This document shows positions 35,308-47,793 of a stretch of DNA of 64,000 nt, piece after piece (position 1 is the first letter of the stretch; each line of letters starts with the position of its first letter). The position numbers and the translations under genes were made by a program. Source of the stretch: Zychaea mexicana (lineage: Eukaryota; Mucoromycota; Mucoromycetes; Mucorales; Lichtheimiaceae); NCBI RefSeq assembly GCF_025766255.1, contig NW_026516664.1:806001-870000 (forward strand). Reading direction: 5' to 3'. The notes beneath the pieces were generated by a model. That model had not been told where the DNA came from. It saw only the letters and a list, made by a program, of their open reading frames with translations, and did no database searches.

Positions 35308-36346
35308 TCAACGAATGTCCACTTGTGGGGATTCTGTATCGTCTATCCCGTTCATTATTCTCTGGTCTATCGCTAAGTAGAGCAACATGATGTCTGGAAA
35401 TTGGCAGAAGGTAAAATTAACAGATATCGACCATATATCGCCATCCTTATATCGCCACTTATAGGGGGTTACTCGAGGGAACGTAAACGATGCACAGTGT
35501 AACAGTGCAAGATAATCATCCATGTCTTCTTTAACCGATCGATTTTGTGCGATCACTGTTTTTAAGCTTTGAATAATGACCTTTCTCCTTGTTTAAGGGC
35601 ATTTCGAGACGACACTACATTGTGTATCAATGTTTGTAAGGTACAAATTAACCAGAATTAATGATATATATACGTATATCATCAAAGTCATTGTCGTTAT
35701 TATCAGTATACCATTGAACGATGTAATAGACAGTACCATCACGAAGGTTAATGATTTTATCTTGGCTATTCTCTGATTTCTTTATCAAACGTAAACCGTC
35801 TTTGTATGCACCGGTGAAAAGTATTGCTTGTGGCAACTTTGAAAGTGCATAAAGATGGTTTTGAAGGAAGTGTAGCTTTTGGAACAACCTTCACATGGGC
35901 AGTATGCTAGAAGAGAACAGAAGAGATTTTAGGGAAATGTGAGCAATAATGTAATTAAAAGTAAAATACACTACCTTCTGGTGCTTATCACCCCATAAAG
36001 GAGCAGGCCGCACTAAAATTGGATCGCCAACGTCAACCAGTTTTGCTACTTTTAATAGGTAATCGAAAAAAGTCAATGGTAGAAGTTTAGCATAATCGTA
36101 GATTGTATTCCGTGCACCTGTCACAAACAATCACATGATGCTACATACCATCATATGTAATACTATGTCCCGAGAGGGTTTGAAGAACTTCTGTGCCATG
36201 TCGTCGATTTGCGGGGTAACTGATTTTATGTTTGCTGCGAATATGTTTGGTAACATTCGATGTGTTACTAATCGTATAGTATGAGCATCTTTTGTATGGG
36301 CATTCCCATCGTTTTGTATATTGTAGAAAAAAATTATCTTCGTCAT
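35308..36346 (-). pseudogene. Relics of a multi-exon gene with a C2H2-type finger, not resolved
   Basis: Four coding-like segments lie on the minus strand, but I could not join them in one frame. They are 36,346-36,160 (MTKIIFFYNIQND start), 36,119-35,975 (YDYAKLLPLTFFDYLLK, ending in a good GTAGTG donor) and 35,906-35,785, which reads as a C2H2 finger (YCPCEGCSKSY, then MHFQSCH). The fourth, about 35,765-35,648, contains RDGTVYYIVQWYT and looks chromodomain-like. Splice phase between the second and third segments does not agree, and stops follow both later pieces. A further frame at 35,308-35,556 may belong to it. Zinc finger plus chromo-like pieces suggest a domesticated or decayed transposon gene; this is inference. 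Confidence 0.35.
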
Positions 36347-36711
36347 CGGTACCCGGAGGAAGAACGCGTAAGATAAATTTGCTCTGTTGTCTACTCTGTT
36401 GTTGGCGTTGCTCTTATATATAAAATCATAGACTATTGAATGTTTTTTTTTAAAAAAAGATTAGTACTAATTGTACATCATATCCAACACATAGAACTTT
36501 TATTTAAGAACATCTATACGTACGCTGTTCATCTGATTTTATCGTCACTGAACTTGCTATTGCTGATGCTATCGGTGCCTCCCATTTATAGTGAGCCTTA
36601 TACGTTATATGGGTCTTTGTTGTTGTGGCAGTACAGTAGTAATCATTTGTTCCTCTTTTGCATTACCATGGTTATCATCGCTACCTATGGTATTGGTGTT
36701 AAATGATTCAA
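36347..36711. other. Intergenic, no gene seen
   Basis: A hydrophobic frame of 88 codons (36,440-36,706, plus) has no recognisable domain and lies in AT-rich sequence, so I do not call it. Confidence 0.35.
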
Positions 36712-37199
36712 TTTAAATGAGAAACAATGAATTGATATAGCACAAGGCTGCAACGGCAAAGATTTTCACGAATATATGTAGATGGATTTACTTCTCGTTT
36801 TATAATCAAACTTGAATGTTTGGGATCACAGTCGTCATAATCATCACCATTCTGTATAAAAAATGACTCACTACCGCTATCCGGTCATGAGTATGTCATA
36901 TTCAGAGATTAGAACCATCAGAAGAAGGATTATTATCTTCGCTGTCGGATATTAACGAATGATCGGCAGAATAAGATAATTTACTAACGACAGTTGTTGA
37001 GTTGTTCTCGTCGCAAATTCACTATCATATTCTCGTCATCATCGTTTTCTCGGCCGCGTTTTTGTGCCGCCACTAACGATGGCATCCCATCACCAATGAA
37101 AGGACTTTGGGCGTTATCGTTTGCGTCGTCATCATTGCTGCTAAAAGCAACAAACATGTTTGCAACTAGCGCATGAAGCGTTTGGGCGATGGAAAACAT
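36712..37199 (-). CDS. Possible acidic hypothetical protein, spliced, uncertain
   Basis: An ATG at 37,199 opens a frame that begins with a hydrophobic stretch (MFSIAQTLHALVANMFVAF) and continues Asp/Asn-rich with two basic spots (QKRGREN and LRREQ) to a stop near 36,984. Beyond it, other frames stay coding-like. One is Ser/Asp-rich (DSEDNNPSSDG). Another, after a TTTTTTATACAG acceptor near 36,855, reads NGDDYDDCDPKHSS and IIKREVNPSTYIREN to a stop near 36,712. No junction I tried kept the phase, so the exon structure is open. I do not recognise the product. Confidence 0.3.
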
Positions 37200-38136
37200 G
37201 AGGGTGGTAACGAGATATATACTGGGTGAAATACAATGGTTTAAGGGAAGTAGCAAGGGTGGTGGATTGGTGTAGAAGAAAAAGAGGGAGGATTAGGGAA
37301 GGTATGGAATATTGAGAGGAGGTGATCATAATGATATTTGTAATTGTTTTCTTTGCTAACACTTATTCCAATTACTCAAGGAGTCGCAAAAAGAAATACT
37401 TATCATTATCAATTTACCAAAAAAAATAGCCCACTATATCAGACACTTAGTGAATCTTTCATTTTACACAATGAGGCTGCCGTCTTTAAAACATTATAAG
37501 GAAAAGTGGCGCGGCAGAAGGTATCAACAATTTCCGTTTAACACATCAACAATATGAATACGGCTATAGATTAATGCTACTGTGATTAGTATATGACCTG
37601 GTAATTAATCAATCGGTCGTAACGTGAATGTTCTTGCTTACATGATAGATGGGCATGTTGCCGGTTCGGAAGCGCCCCAACCATTCCGTATTCATAATAA
37701 ATTTGCCGCGTTGATCCATTTAGACGACGACACAATAAATGAAACTTACTCAAACATATGCATAGTTAGTTTTCAGCAGCAACTGCACACTGTAATTTTT
37801 TTGCTTAATGTTTCAACCGCAGCAGAGCGAGGGAAAATATATTATCCTCTTTAGTCATAACAATGCACACTGAGCTGTGTAACCATATGGTGAAGCGTCT
37901 ACATCCAGAAGCATAGTTTTCATCGGTCAACGTTGTTCCGGACCCTAAAGATTCTAATGGATAACAATGCAGTCATGTACTGTGGAAGAATGCGTATACA
38001 TAATCCTGTGGGAGATAATGCCAGTAGTTCTGCGTTATTCAAAGCGATGATATATTCTATTTCTAAAAGGTTTTCCACAAAAACAGATGAAAGAGCTGGA
38101 GGTGGTAGTTGGTATATACATATAACAAAAATATCC
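37200..38136. other. Intergenic, no supported gene
   Basis: About 940 bases. A 76-codon frame at 37,624-37,854 (plus) lacks an ATG start and resembles no family. Nothing else stands out. Confidence 0.35.
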
Positions 38137-39225
38137 TTATAGATCTTGTCTATGGAGCGCATGATGATTATAGCCGTTGTCATCACTGTCGACATCATCG
38201 TCGTCGTCTTGGCAGGCTGGACACCGGTGTGATGGCGTGGCGAGTATCAAAAGAGCGTTGAGGACAAAGATCCAAATCGAAAAAATGTTTTGACCCTTCA
38301 TTGACGTATCATAATCTTCATTCTTGGGCAATCGCCAGAGAAAGTACAAAATGATAACCTGGAGCAACAGCATGACAGGATACATCAACCAGTTGATGAT
38401 ATCATGGAATGGAAAAAGAAATTGAAGAACAATAATGCGGTCGGTAGAATCGATGACGATTTCGTCGAGTCCATTTGTGTGTATGTCAAGTAGGCATTTG
38501 TCGATCAACTGTGGATTCACCATCGTCTTATGTGCTCCGCTACTTCGCCGACTTGGTTTCCATTCTTGCCGTAATTGATTTAAAATGCGTACGTGGTAAA
38601 TCTCGGTGGAGGTTCTTCGTCGGGACCTTACAAGTTTGCCTAACACCCTGCGACTGACATATGATGGAATCATGCGGTACCAGAAGATCGTTTGCAATAT
38701 GCTGAAGGAGCACCAGACTCCCAACAAAACCAACAGGAGGCCAACAGTAGCTTGGTCGTGTTCGTACTCTGCACCAATAGTGTCGTCGTCGTATAAAACA
38801 CCCAGTGATGCAATGCAAGAAGGAATGAAACCAACAGCGCACAAGACCATCGCAGTCGAAGCCATGTTCAGCATTCGCGCTTCACCAGCATCGAGTAATG
38901 TCTTTTCTTGTTCCTTGAGCTCCAGTACCAGTTTTGCATAATAACTAAGGAACAGTGGTATCGTACGTGTCGTGTCGTTAGCTGTGCTGCCCGTCGTTGG
39001 TGTAATATCTGCGGTATCGTTTATATAATGCTTGTCGCTCGCTGATTGAGTGGCGGTAATGTCGCTCCCGTCACTATTTATTACGGTGCTGGAAGCGCCC
39101 TTTCCACACATAATTGCCTGGTAGCTCTTTTTCATCTGCCGTAACTTTCTCCATTGACACCAGGAATCTTTAGACACCGCCCAGAGCTGAGATATACCAA
39201 GGACACTGAGAATGACGCGGATCAT
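38137..39225 (-). CDS. Membrane protein with about four TM helices, unknown function, 362 aa
   Basis: The frame is open further upstream to 39,339, but the first ATG is at 39,225 (MIRVILSVLGISQLW), so I start there; an upstream exon is possible. Hydrophobic segments that look membrane-spanning are STAMVLCAVGFIPSCIASL, TVGLLLVLLGVWCSFSILQ, INWLMYPVMLLLQVIILYFL and IFSIWIFVLNALLILATP. A hydrophilic Ser/Thr/Asp loop lies near the N-terminus (residues about 45 to 85), and the basic loop between helices 2 and 3 has RRVLGKLVRSRRR. The C-terminus has CPACQ followed by a run of Asp. I know no family for it. The gene is intronless over this length, unlike its neighbours. Confidence 0.6.
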   Translation of the reverse strand: MIRVILSVLGISQLWAVSKDSWCQWRKLRQMKKSYQAIMCGKGASSTVINSDGSDITATQSASDKHYINDTADITPTTGSTANDTTRTIPLFLSYYAKLVLELKEQEKTLLDAGEARMLNMASTAMVLCAVGFIPSCIASLGVLYDDDTIGAEYEHDQATVGLLLVLLGVWCSFSILQTIFWYRMIPSYVSRRVLGKLVRSRRRTSTEIYHVRILNQLRQEWKPSRRSSGAHKTMVNPQLIDKCLLDIHTNGLDEIVIDSTDRIIVLQFLFPFHDIINWLMYPVMLLLQVIILYFLWRLPKNEDYDTSMKGQNIFSIWIFVLNALLILATPSHRCPACQDDDDDVDSDDNGYNHHALHRQDL

Positions 39226-40341
39226 TTTGCTGTTGTGATGAAGAACAAAAGAAAGGTAGTTCTCGGTAATAGTGGCATTTAAATACGGATGTGCGACAAT
39301 ATATAACGGAAGGACATTGAGAACAGAGCGCCGCCGCACCCTTGCCTATCAGGCTGCTTCTTATACTTTGTGTTTCCCATACTACTTCACTGCTCATTAG
39401 GCTTGTGCTTTTGTGGCTCCTTAAAAACCTAGCGGACCAACAAAAGATGAAGATCATCACAATGTATAAAGCTGCAGTGGTACCAAGTTAAACGCAGCTG
39501 TTTGGTCGACATGTTAAAACTGGGTTACTCTATGTTGAGCAATAATTATAGAACAGTAGCACGAAACATCGACGATCATATCAAACAGCGCCAGGCGAAG
39601 TGACAATACTAGAACTACTTCTTTTCTACAAAATACACTGAAAGTTCCATAATATGATGACCATTTAGCAAAAAGACATATTTCATATTGCAACCTAGCC
39701 CTTATTAGGGTTTTGTTTGCTATATCACGGCAAGTTAATTTTCTGGTGGCGCAGTACTTATTACAAAGTAGTATATGAGCGAGTAGGCTTAACACGTGTA
39801 TGACATACATTTCTCAAGCAATGTATCTGATGCCCCATGGCTTTAGCAATATACTCTACAATCAGTATCAGATGGAATCGAAAATGTAGTGTATAATACT
39901 GTATCTCATGGGATTTCAAGCTTGGGCTCAGCGAATCATCATGTGCATTCTGGTTGCGGCGCCGCCTTCTTCTGTTTCACAAGCACGCTTCTTTTCAAAT
40001 CAGCGTCACAAGCCTTGCAAGGATCGGCAGCACGCATTGCATATCACATATTAGTAACGGATTAACCAATGCTCTGTACATTAGAGAAGAAGATGATATA
40101 TTGAAACGTTTGAAGATCGTATGTGTATATAGGGAAGTATTGCTAGCCCTAATTCCTTGAGAAGGCAAACAGCAACAGAGACTTTTTCATGCGGTAATAA
40201 AGGATACAATAACGCACGAAGCTTATCCTTGTATACAGTATACAGCTCGCATACGTAAAAACAGAAGTAGTGTATATAATAGAATACCAATGACATCATT
40301 TAGCAAAGCTGTGTAAATATCAGACTATAATTCTAAAGCAA
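39226..40341. other. Intergenic, no gene seen
   Basis: About 1.1 kb. Frames at 39,514-39,810 and 40,081-40,299 (minus) and 39,954-40,160 (plus) have no domain, no splice support and non-coding composition. Confidence 0.4.
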
Positions 40342-43300
40342 CTATCTTCTATGCAATTCGAGCTGGAAAAGCTGTTGTCTGTCTAAAGAGTGTGCTTCCA
40401 CCATACATCCATGAATCACAGGTTCCCCGTCAACTAAGCCTTCAAATGTTAGCTGACATAAATCCGCTGGTACTATCTGGACCAGCTCACCCTAATATCA
40501 AATATCTATGTTAGAGTACTTAAACTAGTACGTAATGATATTAAACACAGTCGAATAGTGATTATTATTGAACCCACCGATGATAAGTGACGTATCTCGA
40601 TAAAGTGTTCCGAGAATCCAATAATATGATTTCTATGACGCACAACGCGTAACGGTTCGCTTTCCCATTCAAACAAATAAGCTTGGCCGTTGCTTGATGA
40701 GACAGGGTTACCATGTGCATCAATGAGGTAGCCATAGCGATTATAGCACAAGAGAACACAAGTAGGCGACAAATGGAAAGCGGCTCGGGCTTCGGTGTTA
40801 TCTTCGTCCCTCCTTCGTCTATCATTTAATGACAAGGAAGATCGTCGCTCGTATGGCTCCCCGTCGTCAAAGGAAAGAAACCGGATATTGTTCAAGCAAA
40901 CTAGCGCAACATTCCCTTCACCGCAAAACTGGATTCCGTGCACCCCTTTACCTCGAATGTTATCCTGTCAAAGAGAGATTTACCGTTCAGCAACGTAATG
41001 TTAGTTCTCCTTTAGTTTCTAGTACTTTTAAGGTGCTCTTCTATTCTGCCTAAACTGTAATTATATACCTGATGCACGCGCCTAAAAATGTAGTTGGTGT
41101 AGTCGACTACATGACGATTGCTGAAATACTGAGGGCTCATAAGAAGAACTCGATCTCGGGTGGCTGCGTGGTATACTTCGTCGATAGGCTTAACAGCAAC
41201 CACCACGCTTTCTCCATGTCGCCTTTTCTTGTATATCAGCAGATCTTGATGTCGCTCAGTGGAGCCAACCTGAAAAAACTGGACTGAGTGATCAACGCAT
41301 ATGGATTGCGCTGAGCTCTGTCCGTTTCTCACTCTCGACACATCGATGATAGTCTCGATGGTATATGCCCTAAGCTCATGAACAGCTGCAAAAAAAATAA
41401 GAAACTAGTAAATATGTATTTTCTTCAAGCTTTTCTTGCAAACGTTTACAAATATAAACTTGTTCGTAAAGTTCATACCAGTGAGGACCAGTAATAAATT
41501 AGCTTTGGACATAATGGCCATTTGTGTCACCTTGCCAATGTTTGGGAGCATTAGATCGGCAGCGCTGGAGTCCTTATGTATCAAATAAACACCGCTATTT
41601 GTTCCCACAGCGATCATACGGTCGTCCGTTCCTGAAAGAAATCTAAAGTTTACGAAACCTATATATACATAGTATGACTGTATTTTAATTTTTAAAAACA
41701 CAAGGAGACTTACCGAGCGGCACCGAGCAATTGACTTTGTCGTAGCCACATACTTCGTCGTTTCTTGACGGGGAGGTATGATATACACGAAAGGCCGTAC
41801 GATTAAGCACCGTCAGGCGGAAAACATCTTTTTTGTTCTGCTTGTACAGTTTGCGTGCATCGTCAATAGCCGCTAAGCATCTTCTCTTTTCATCGGGCGC
41901 ACAGGCAAACTTGCGTTCCTTTTGGGTACTTCTGCCCAAATGCTTCAGTGTAATGGTTGGGCTGATATCCTCTTGTGACGAATTGTGTAACAGCGGCATC
42001 CTTGAGCGCCTTGTTGTTCCTCCTCCTCCTCCTCCTCCTCCTCCTGATGATACTGACGATCCAGAAGACGGCCTTGTAACCCAGTTTGTTTTGCTTTCAG
42101 GTACATGCAGCATCGGTAGTAGAATTGGACGATCCCAAATTTCATGCTTGGTATCCCGCTGTGTTGTTGTGGTTGTCAAAATCATATGATCAAGTATAAA
42201 CACATTCACCGTCTTTTTTCGTATTTTTCCTGACCGTTTGAGCGTGCTCTGGTACAAAAGACGCCGCTGAGGCGCGGCCAGATTTAGATCCATGTTCAAG
42301 TTCAAGTGCTGTGGCACGCGTAAGGCATCTGCCAGTCGTAAGACTTCAACACGTCGTTGTGGGCCACTCTTAGATCGCTTGTTCGATTCAAGCTCGATCC
42401 GTTCAATTATGTCTTTACACCGCTTAAGGTAATCAATGTCACGATGATGTGGATGTGTATATCCTATTATCTCTCGTAAGCAAGCCAAATAGCGTGGCAG
42501 CTGCATTCGTGGTGCCAGATAGATATAATGGATGGCAGTCACGCCGGACTTAACAATCCACTTGTCTCGTTTTACTCGTTCAAGAATATCAGCAAAATGG
42601 CGGTTGGTCACCTTTTCATGCTCGATAATATATTCAGTGAGAGGTATGTTGGAGATATAAGCGATTAGTGGATCCCACATCAGCTTGAGATGCTGATATA
42701 GGATATCGCCAATCATTGGTATCTTATTACGCTCATTTTCAGACCGCCTGAGCTGCATGTCGTTGAGCAAGGCTCTGCTCATCTCACGAAGTGTATTGTA
42801 CGTGCCGAAGACATTTGAGACGAGTGTCGTGCGGCGTTCAGGCGTCCCAAGATCGTCTGCAGACAGAATGGAAGCCACGATCACCTACAAATAGTTTAAT
42901 CTTTGGTTTAGCAATGATATATAGCATGAGCATAACATATTACTACATACATGATGCAAAATATCAAGCGATTGACACAATGACCGATGCGACCGAATTA
43001 GCTCAATAATGGCATGTTGTCGTGCAGCTTCCCTCACTGATATCTCCTCCTCATTACTGCTAATGCTATCGTGAGGATTGTACCGTGTCATATCTTGTTC
43101 GCTTCCTCCGCCACCCAAAGTAATCGATGAATCTACATCCTGTTTTTGGTCAATAGGTGGCATATATCAAAAGAGGACGTACTTACAATTCGAACGTTGT
43201 CGTGTAACATAGACCGCACCGCTGAAGGACCTGACGCTGATTGATCAATATGCTATTTTTTATGTGAAAATTAACGTTTTTATACACTTTTCCCCTGAAT

Positions 43301-44286
43301 ATCCTCTTCCTCGAAAAACCCTTCGTACCAATATGTTTTTCATTGCGTTTCCAGGGTTATTAGGACAACGCGGCGCGTAGCAACTGGTGTTTCCAGGTTC
43401 ACAGCCACCCACATAACATGGCGTCAAGTTGGATAAAACAGCGACTGGTTTCGTTTCTTCCTCGAGTGCATCGTAACGCAACAGGTATTTTTGATCCCAG
43501 GCTGCACTAAAAGACACGTCGCTTCGTGGTGGATTACCATAATCTTCCAATGGTTGAAACAAGACATTCGGCTTACAATGCATGAGTGCATTTGCCACTT
43601 GAATGCATTGATACTCAGGATAATACGCTACTGACAGTAACCCATGTAAAGCATTCTATATTTCTCTCCCAATTCAGCATTAGCATCTGGTTTTACTCAC
43701 AGATTCTTGCCACAAACGACTCAAGGCACTCTACTTACAGCGGCCTCTTCACCGGTAAAGATTTCTTGACTTCCTAGCTTGCGGACAAACGCTTCTGACA
43801 CGACTGAAAGCAGACTGCAGTTGGCAGAGTCGATTGGAACAAGATAATCCTCTTGCTCATCATAAAGAGGTGTGCCGCTAGTGGATCTTGCATAGTCAAC
43901 TAGGATTTGGGGTGAGGGTCGATATGCACTGATGTAATCGTCATCGTTTGCAAAGTGATCCTCTAGTGCAGATGGAGGTGGAGGTGACGTTGAAGTAGTA
44001 CCATTGGATGAAGAAGATGATTCTACTAATGCGACCGACCTTACTATTGCTGGTGTCTCTGATGGCGCTGCTTGTGGAGGTGAGGGGCTATTTTGGGCTC
44101 CAAGGAAACCGCCAACAATAAAAGGCCCTGAAATTCGTCGTCGTCTCTGAATCCATTTTTCAGGAACAAATTAAAGGTTAAGGCAGTGGTTACGTGTGGA
44201 GCAAACAAATTTATTACCGGTGTGGATGGTCGCAATTGTGCCGCCGATTTCTGTCTACGTATAGCGATGTTGGGAAGCTGCATCAT
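40342..44286 (-). CDS. Rom2-like Rho GTPase exchange factor (DEP-like, DH, PH, CNH), 1078 aa
   Basis: Ten exons on the minus strand: 44218-44286, 43739-44146, 43329-43655, 43187-43252, 42951-43139, 41714-42884, 41479-41631, 41069-41385, 40578-40964 and 40342-40491. Phases agree at all nine junctions. The order is a disordered Ser/Pro N-terminus, a DEP-like region from about residue 140 (EAFVRKLGSQEIFTGEEAA), and a RhoGEF (DH) domain from about 330 (RQHAIIELIRSHRSL, later LMWDPLIAYI and YLACLREII). A PH-like region with an inserted poly-Gly run (codons at about 42,014-42,048) follows, then a CNH domain from about 735 (DDRMIAVGTNSGVYLI, ending FSEHFIEIRHLSSGELVQI). This layout is that of yeast Rom1/Rom2, which activate Rho1 for cell-wall integrity. 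Length also fits. No lesion seen. Confidence 0.9.
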
Positions 44287-47200
44287 TGTTATTATATAAG
44301 AAAAGGAATAACATGCAGTTATTGGATCAAGTAAACATAAAAGAGAGGGGAAGGAAAGGAAAACAAAGAGAGTGAGAGGTGTAGGGCTTTGTCGGCGCAG
44401 CAAGCAAAAATAGGGTTCTTCTATGTGGCGCCTCTTGTGTGTGAACACAGCAATATCTTCTTTTAGAGGAGCGTGTGTGCAATCTCGTGGTTTAAAGCGT
44501 AGTACTTGTCTTCCCACTCGCCGTCTTGTGAGACACAGCACGATAAGAGGGCGCCTTTGGAAATCCCTTTCTATTCTGATTCTTGGTCCCTGAAATGGAA
44601 ACTGCCCTTCTCCACACGTCAGATGTTGCGCAAAGCTTGGCTGGTTTTTGAGATTGCCTGGCGTGCTTATTCCTTATAGATAGCATAGCAGAAGCCTTTG
44701 TTCTTTATCATTTCTTTATTAACATGTCCAATAGCACTAATAAATAATAATCATATTGTGTGAGCGCTAGTCTTTAGCTCATAACTTTACTTATGAATCA
44801 TAACGATAGCGATTCCATACACATCTCATTATACAAAGACAACAATTTTACGCGATACGTATATAGTGGCTGACGAGTCGCCTTATAACACCGAGATATA
44901 CCACCACTTTTTGAAATGGTTAAATGTAATGACATACAAGTCTTTACTTGTTAATAGTGTCACAAGCAACTTTTTTTACCTTATTGGTACTTTTTGCTCG
45001 CAATACTCCTACTGTATCAGGATGTTTTGCTATGAATAAGCTCATACCGTGTTACACCCTATTGGGAGGCGTTTGTTCTTGTCAGAAAGACGTGTATTTG
45101 AAATTATTGTCAGCAAATCTTTCTCCAAACAACCACCATCAACATCGTCAAGACAGGCAGAACACGAGTACCTTTGATTTGAACCGAGGGTCTTATCAGT
45201 AGTGATCTCTTTTTATGTATGATGAAGTTGCCCCAATCTGATTAACCGTTATGTGAGCTGTGATATCTAACTTGCCTTTGTCGATCAGTCACGTAAAGCT
45301 TCGAATTACTACAAACTTTGGCAGTACTGGAGCACAAATGGTAAAGGCACACATAGTGACAACCTAGATTACCACACTGCACTGATGCTCTAAAAAATAT
45401 CCTCGACGTTTGAGATTAGCAGCAAACGCAAACCCTCATAAGGGGCTTCAACCAAATAAAACTCCCATCGAAATTAGTTGCAAAAATACCATGAGGTTTA
45501 CCTGTTGTACTTCTCGACTCCGTTGAAACCGTCTCTATGTAGCGAAACCCTTATACACGCTACTCCGCTTCCTCCATCAGTCCATCACATCATTAGCAGA
45601 AAATAACCTTTGCTGTTTATCCACAAAGCAAAGCAAGTATATATATTTACGTAAAAGCTTGAATGGCTGAAAATTAGTTGTGAAATGGGTCCTTATTGGT
45701 GATTTGTGCTACAAACAGATTTAATTTCTTTCTAATATACAGTATACATGATACAGGAATATGATAACATATGGCACATACGATCGAAGCAGTGGTTGAC
45801 GGTCGTAAAGTTGTTCGGTAGAAAGTAATTGATATGCTATAATTGCACCGTGTAAGGTTTGCTGAAAGGTTAATAACCGTCGTCGCCGCCAACCCCATAG
45901 ATTTGTTTTGTTTTTCTGTCTTTGTGTATGTCATGAATAGAGCTATGTCAGTGTGACAGATGCCTAAAATACAGCGAAGTCACATCAGTATTCGATGTTA
46001 TACTTCGTAACGGAGATTCTGGAATAGAGATCCGTATAAAGCTAGATATGAACATACCTGACGGATGATGTGCTATTGTTCTCTTTATTGCAAACTGATT
46101 TTCCATTTGGGATTTTTTGCACCAGCGCGGTTTCTAGAAGCACCGACTATCTGTCCGTGCATATAAAGAAGCAGCGTTAGATCCCTTTGATTTGATGGAG
46201 CAAGTGAGCGTAAGATAGCAAAGGAAGATCTTCTGGTCATTCACTACATGGCAGCTGCATTTTTCTGTTTTTCACTTTTTTGGGCTACTTTGCTGATGGC
46301 CTCGATGATTAAAGCAGTACACAAGGTTGCACTTCTATTTGATTGTATAAGATCTTGACAGTTTGCTCCTTAAAGACATATTCGTCGTGCGAGTAATAAG
46401 AATCTTGAGTTTTCGTGCCGGTGCATCCATTGTGTGCCACCGAGGTGGTGTATTGTTTTACAAACGGGTATCTTTTATGCTACTAAAAAAATGCATCATC
46501 AGCTATTCCACTCCATGTTGCACTTACCACCCAGCCGACATCCGACACAGGAAATGGAAATCAGGACTAAACACAAAAAATGAAATGATATTGACGGATG
46601 TAAATCCTTATGATAGAATGTGAGTCCTTACATTGAAAGGCTAGTTAAAACGATGTTCCTCGACCGTCTGACTTGTTCCAATGATTAAGTTATGTAGTAA
46701 AAAGCTAAAGAACAAGTCTAAATTTATTCGGCTTCTATAAAAGCACCCACAACAAATTTGGCGCTGGTAAAAGCTATTGTAGATAAGAAGCGTGAATAAC
46801 TTGTCCGGATAACTTAGTATAGCCATAAGTAGTGATGGTATATTCCATAGCTGATATGTCTAATGAATGTAATTGGTATACGTTATCGGTAGTGGCAATG
46901 TTGGAAGATAGTAGCATGATAGACTAGTAGTGGCAAGAACCTACAAGTTGGATGTTGATGTAGCTTCCTTAATGAGCATATGCATTGGATTTTATAGACT
47001 GGTAAGAGTACTTGGCGAACAGCAGCTTTTTTATTTTCAATATCGATGCCGAAGTTGAACACTAGTCGAGGCGGTGATGATGGCTCATGTATTTGTGGAT
47101 GTGGATATAAAGATGGTCTGTTTGCTTTGCAATTTGCACTCTCTGTTACATAGGTTACATAGTCGTGAAAAAAAAGCAGAAGTATGTATTGTTCATGAGA

Positions 47201-47514
47201 GCACACAAGCAAATACACAACGTATATTTTTCTTGATGACTCAAGCACAAAAGGCTTGTTCGCAATAACATAACTGCTACAGAAGTGAAGCTCCAACAAC
47301 TACCAAGCGCAAGGGCAGTTTGTAAGGAGATAAAAAAGGTTCGCGTTTAATTAATAGTCAATCAATTTGCTCGTGTTCATAACAGTATAATTGCGCCAAA
47401 GTACATCATTCAAGAAATTAGACATGAGACCGAAGCGACATTGATGAAGTTTATAATAGCAAAGATAATAAGAAAATAAGTTTATTGATTGTTGCCTGCA
47501 TATGACCGACTTTT
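44287..47514. other. Long intergenic region, no gene seen
   Basis: About 3.2 kb. The first 300 bases are presumably the RhoGEF promoter and leader. Frames at 44,492-44,686, 44,948-45,202, 45,674-45,934, 46,363-46,623 and 46,883-47,299 were read and show no domain, no consistent codon bias and no splice-linked partner. A noncoding RNA cannot be excluded by reading. Confidence 0.4.
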
Positions 47515-47549
47515 ATGAATTCTTCGTTCCTCAAAGGAGGTTTCCCTCC

Positions 47550-47745
47550 CTTGTTCCCCACAAGCCTCGGTTCCCGGCAGAATCTACTCCTCCCTTTTTG
47601 TCTACAAGCCTCAGTTTCCGACGGAACCTACTTTTCCATAGTACCTACAAATAGAAGAAGAACAGTAGAAAGGTCTCGCTATGGCGGGAACCATTCCATG
47701 TTGGCCACAAGCCTAGGTTCCCGGCAGAACCTACTCCTCCACGGC
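47550..47745 (+). repeat. Three imperfect copies of a 35-base motif
   Basis: Copies beginning ACAAGCCT and continuing GGTTCCCGGCAGAA lie near 47,558, 47,608 and 47,707. The first and third are closest, both ending CTACTCCTCC; the second has several changes (AGTTTCCGACGG). The copies are separated by unrelated sequence and two are followed by AAATAGAAGA. Their origin is unknown; they end just left of the pogo-like element. Confidence 0.6.
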
Positions 47746-47793
47746 TCCTAAAAATAGAAGAGTTAAGATGAAACAAAGAACATTGCAAATGTA

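Noticed and set aside
41833..42189. Plus-strand frame with a poly-Pro run
   Set aside because: Antisense shadow of the RhoGEF poly-Gly region.
44948..45202. Plus-strand frame with a hydrophobic, signal-peptide-like start
   Set aside because: No ATG at the start, no similarity and no splice context; kept as intergenic.
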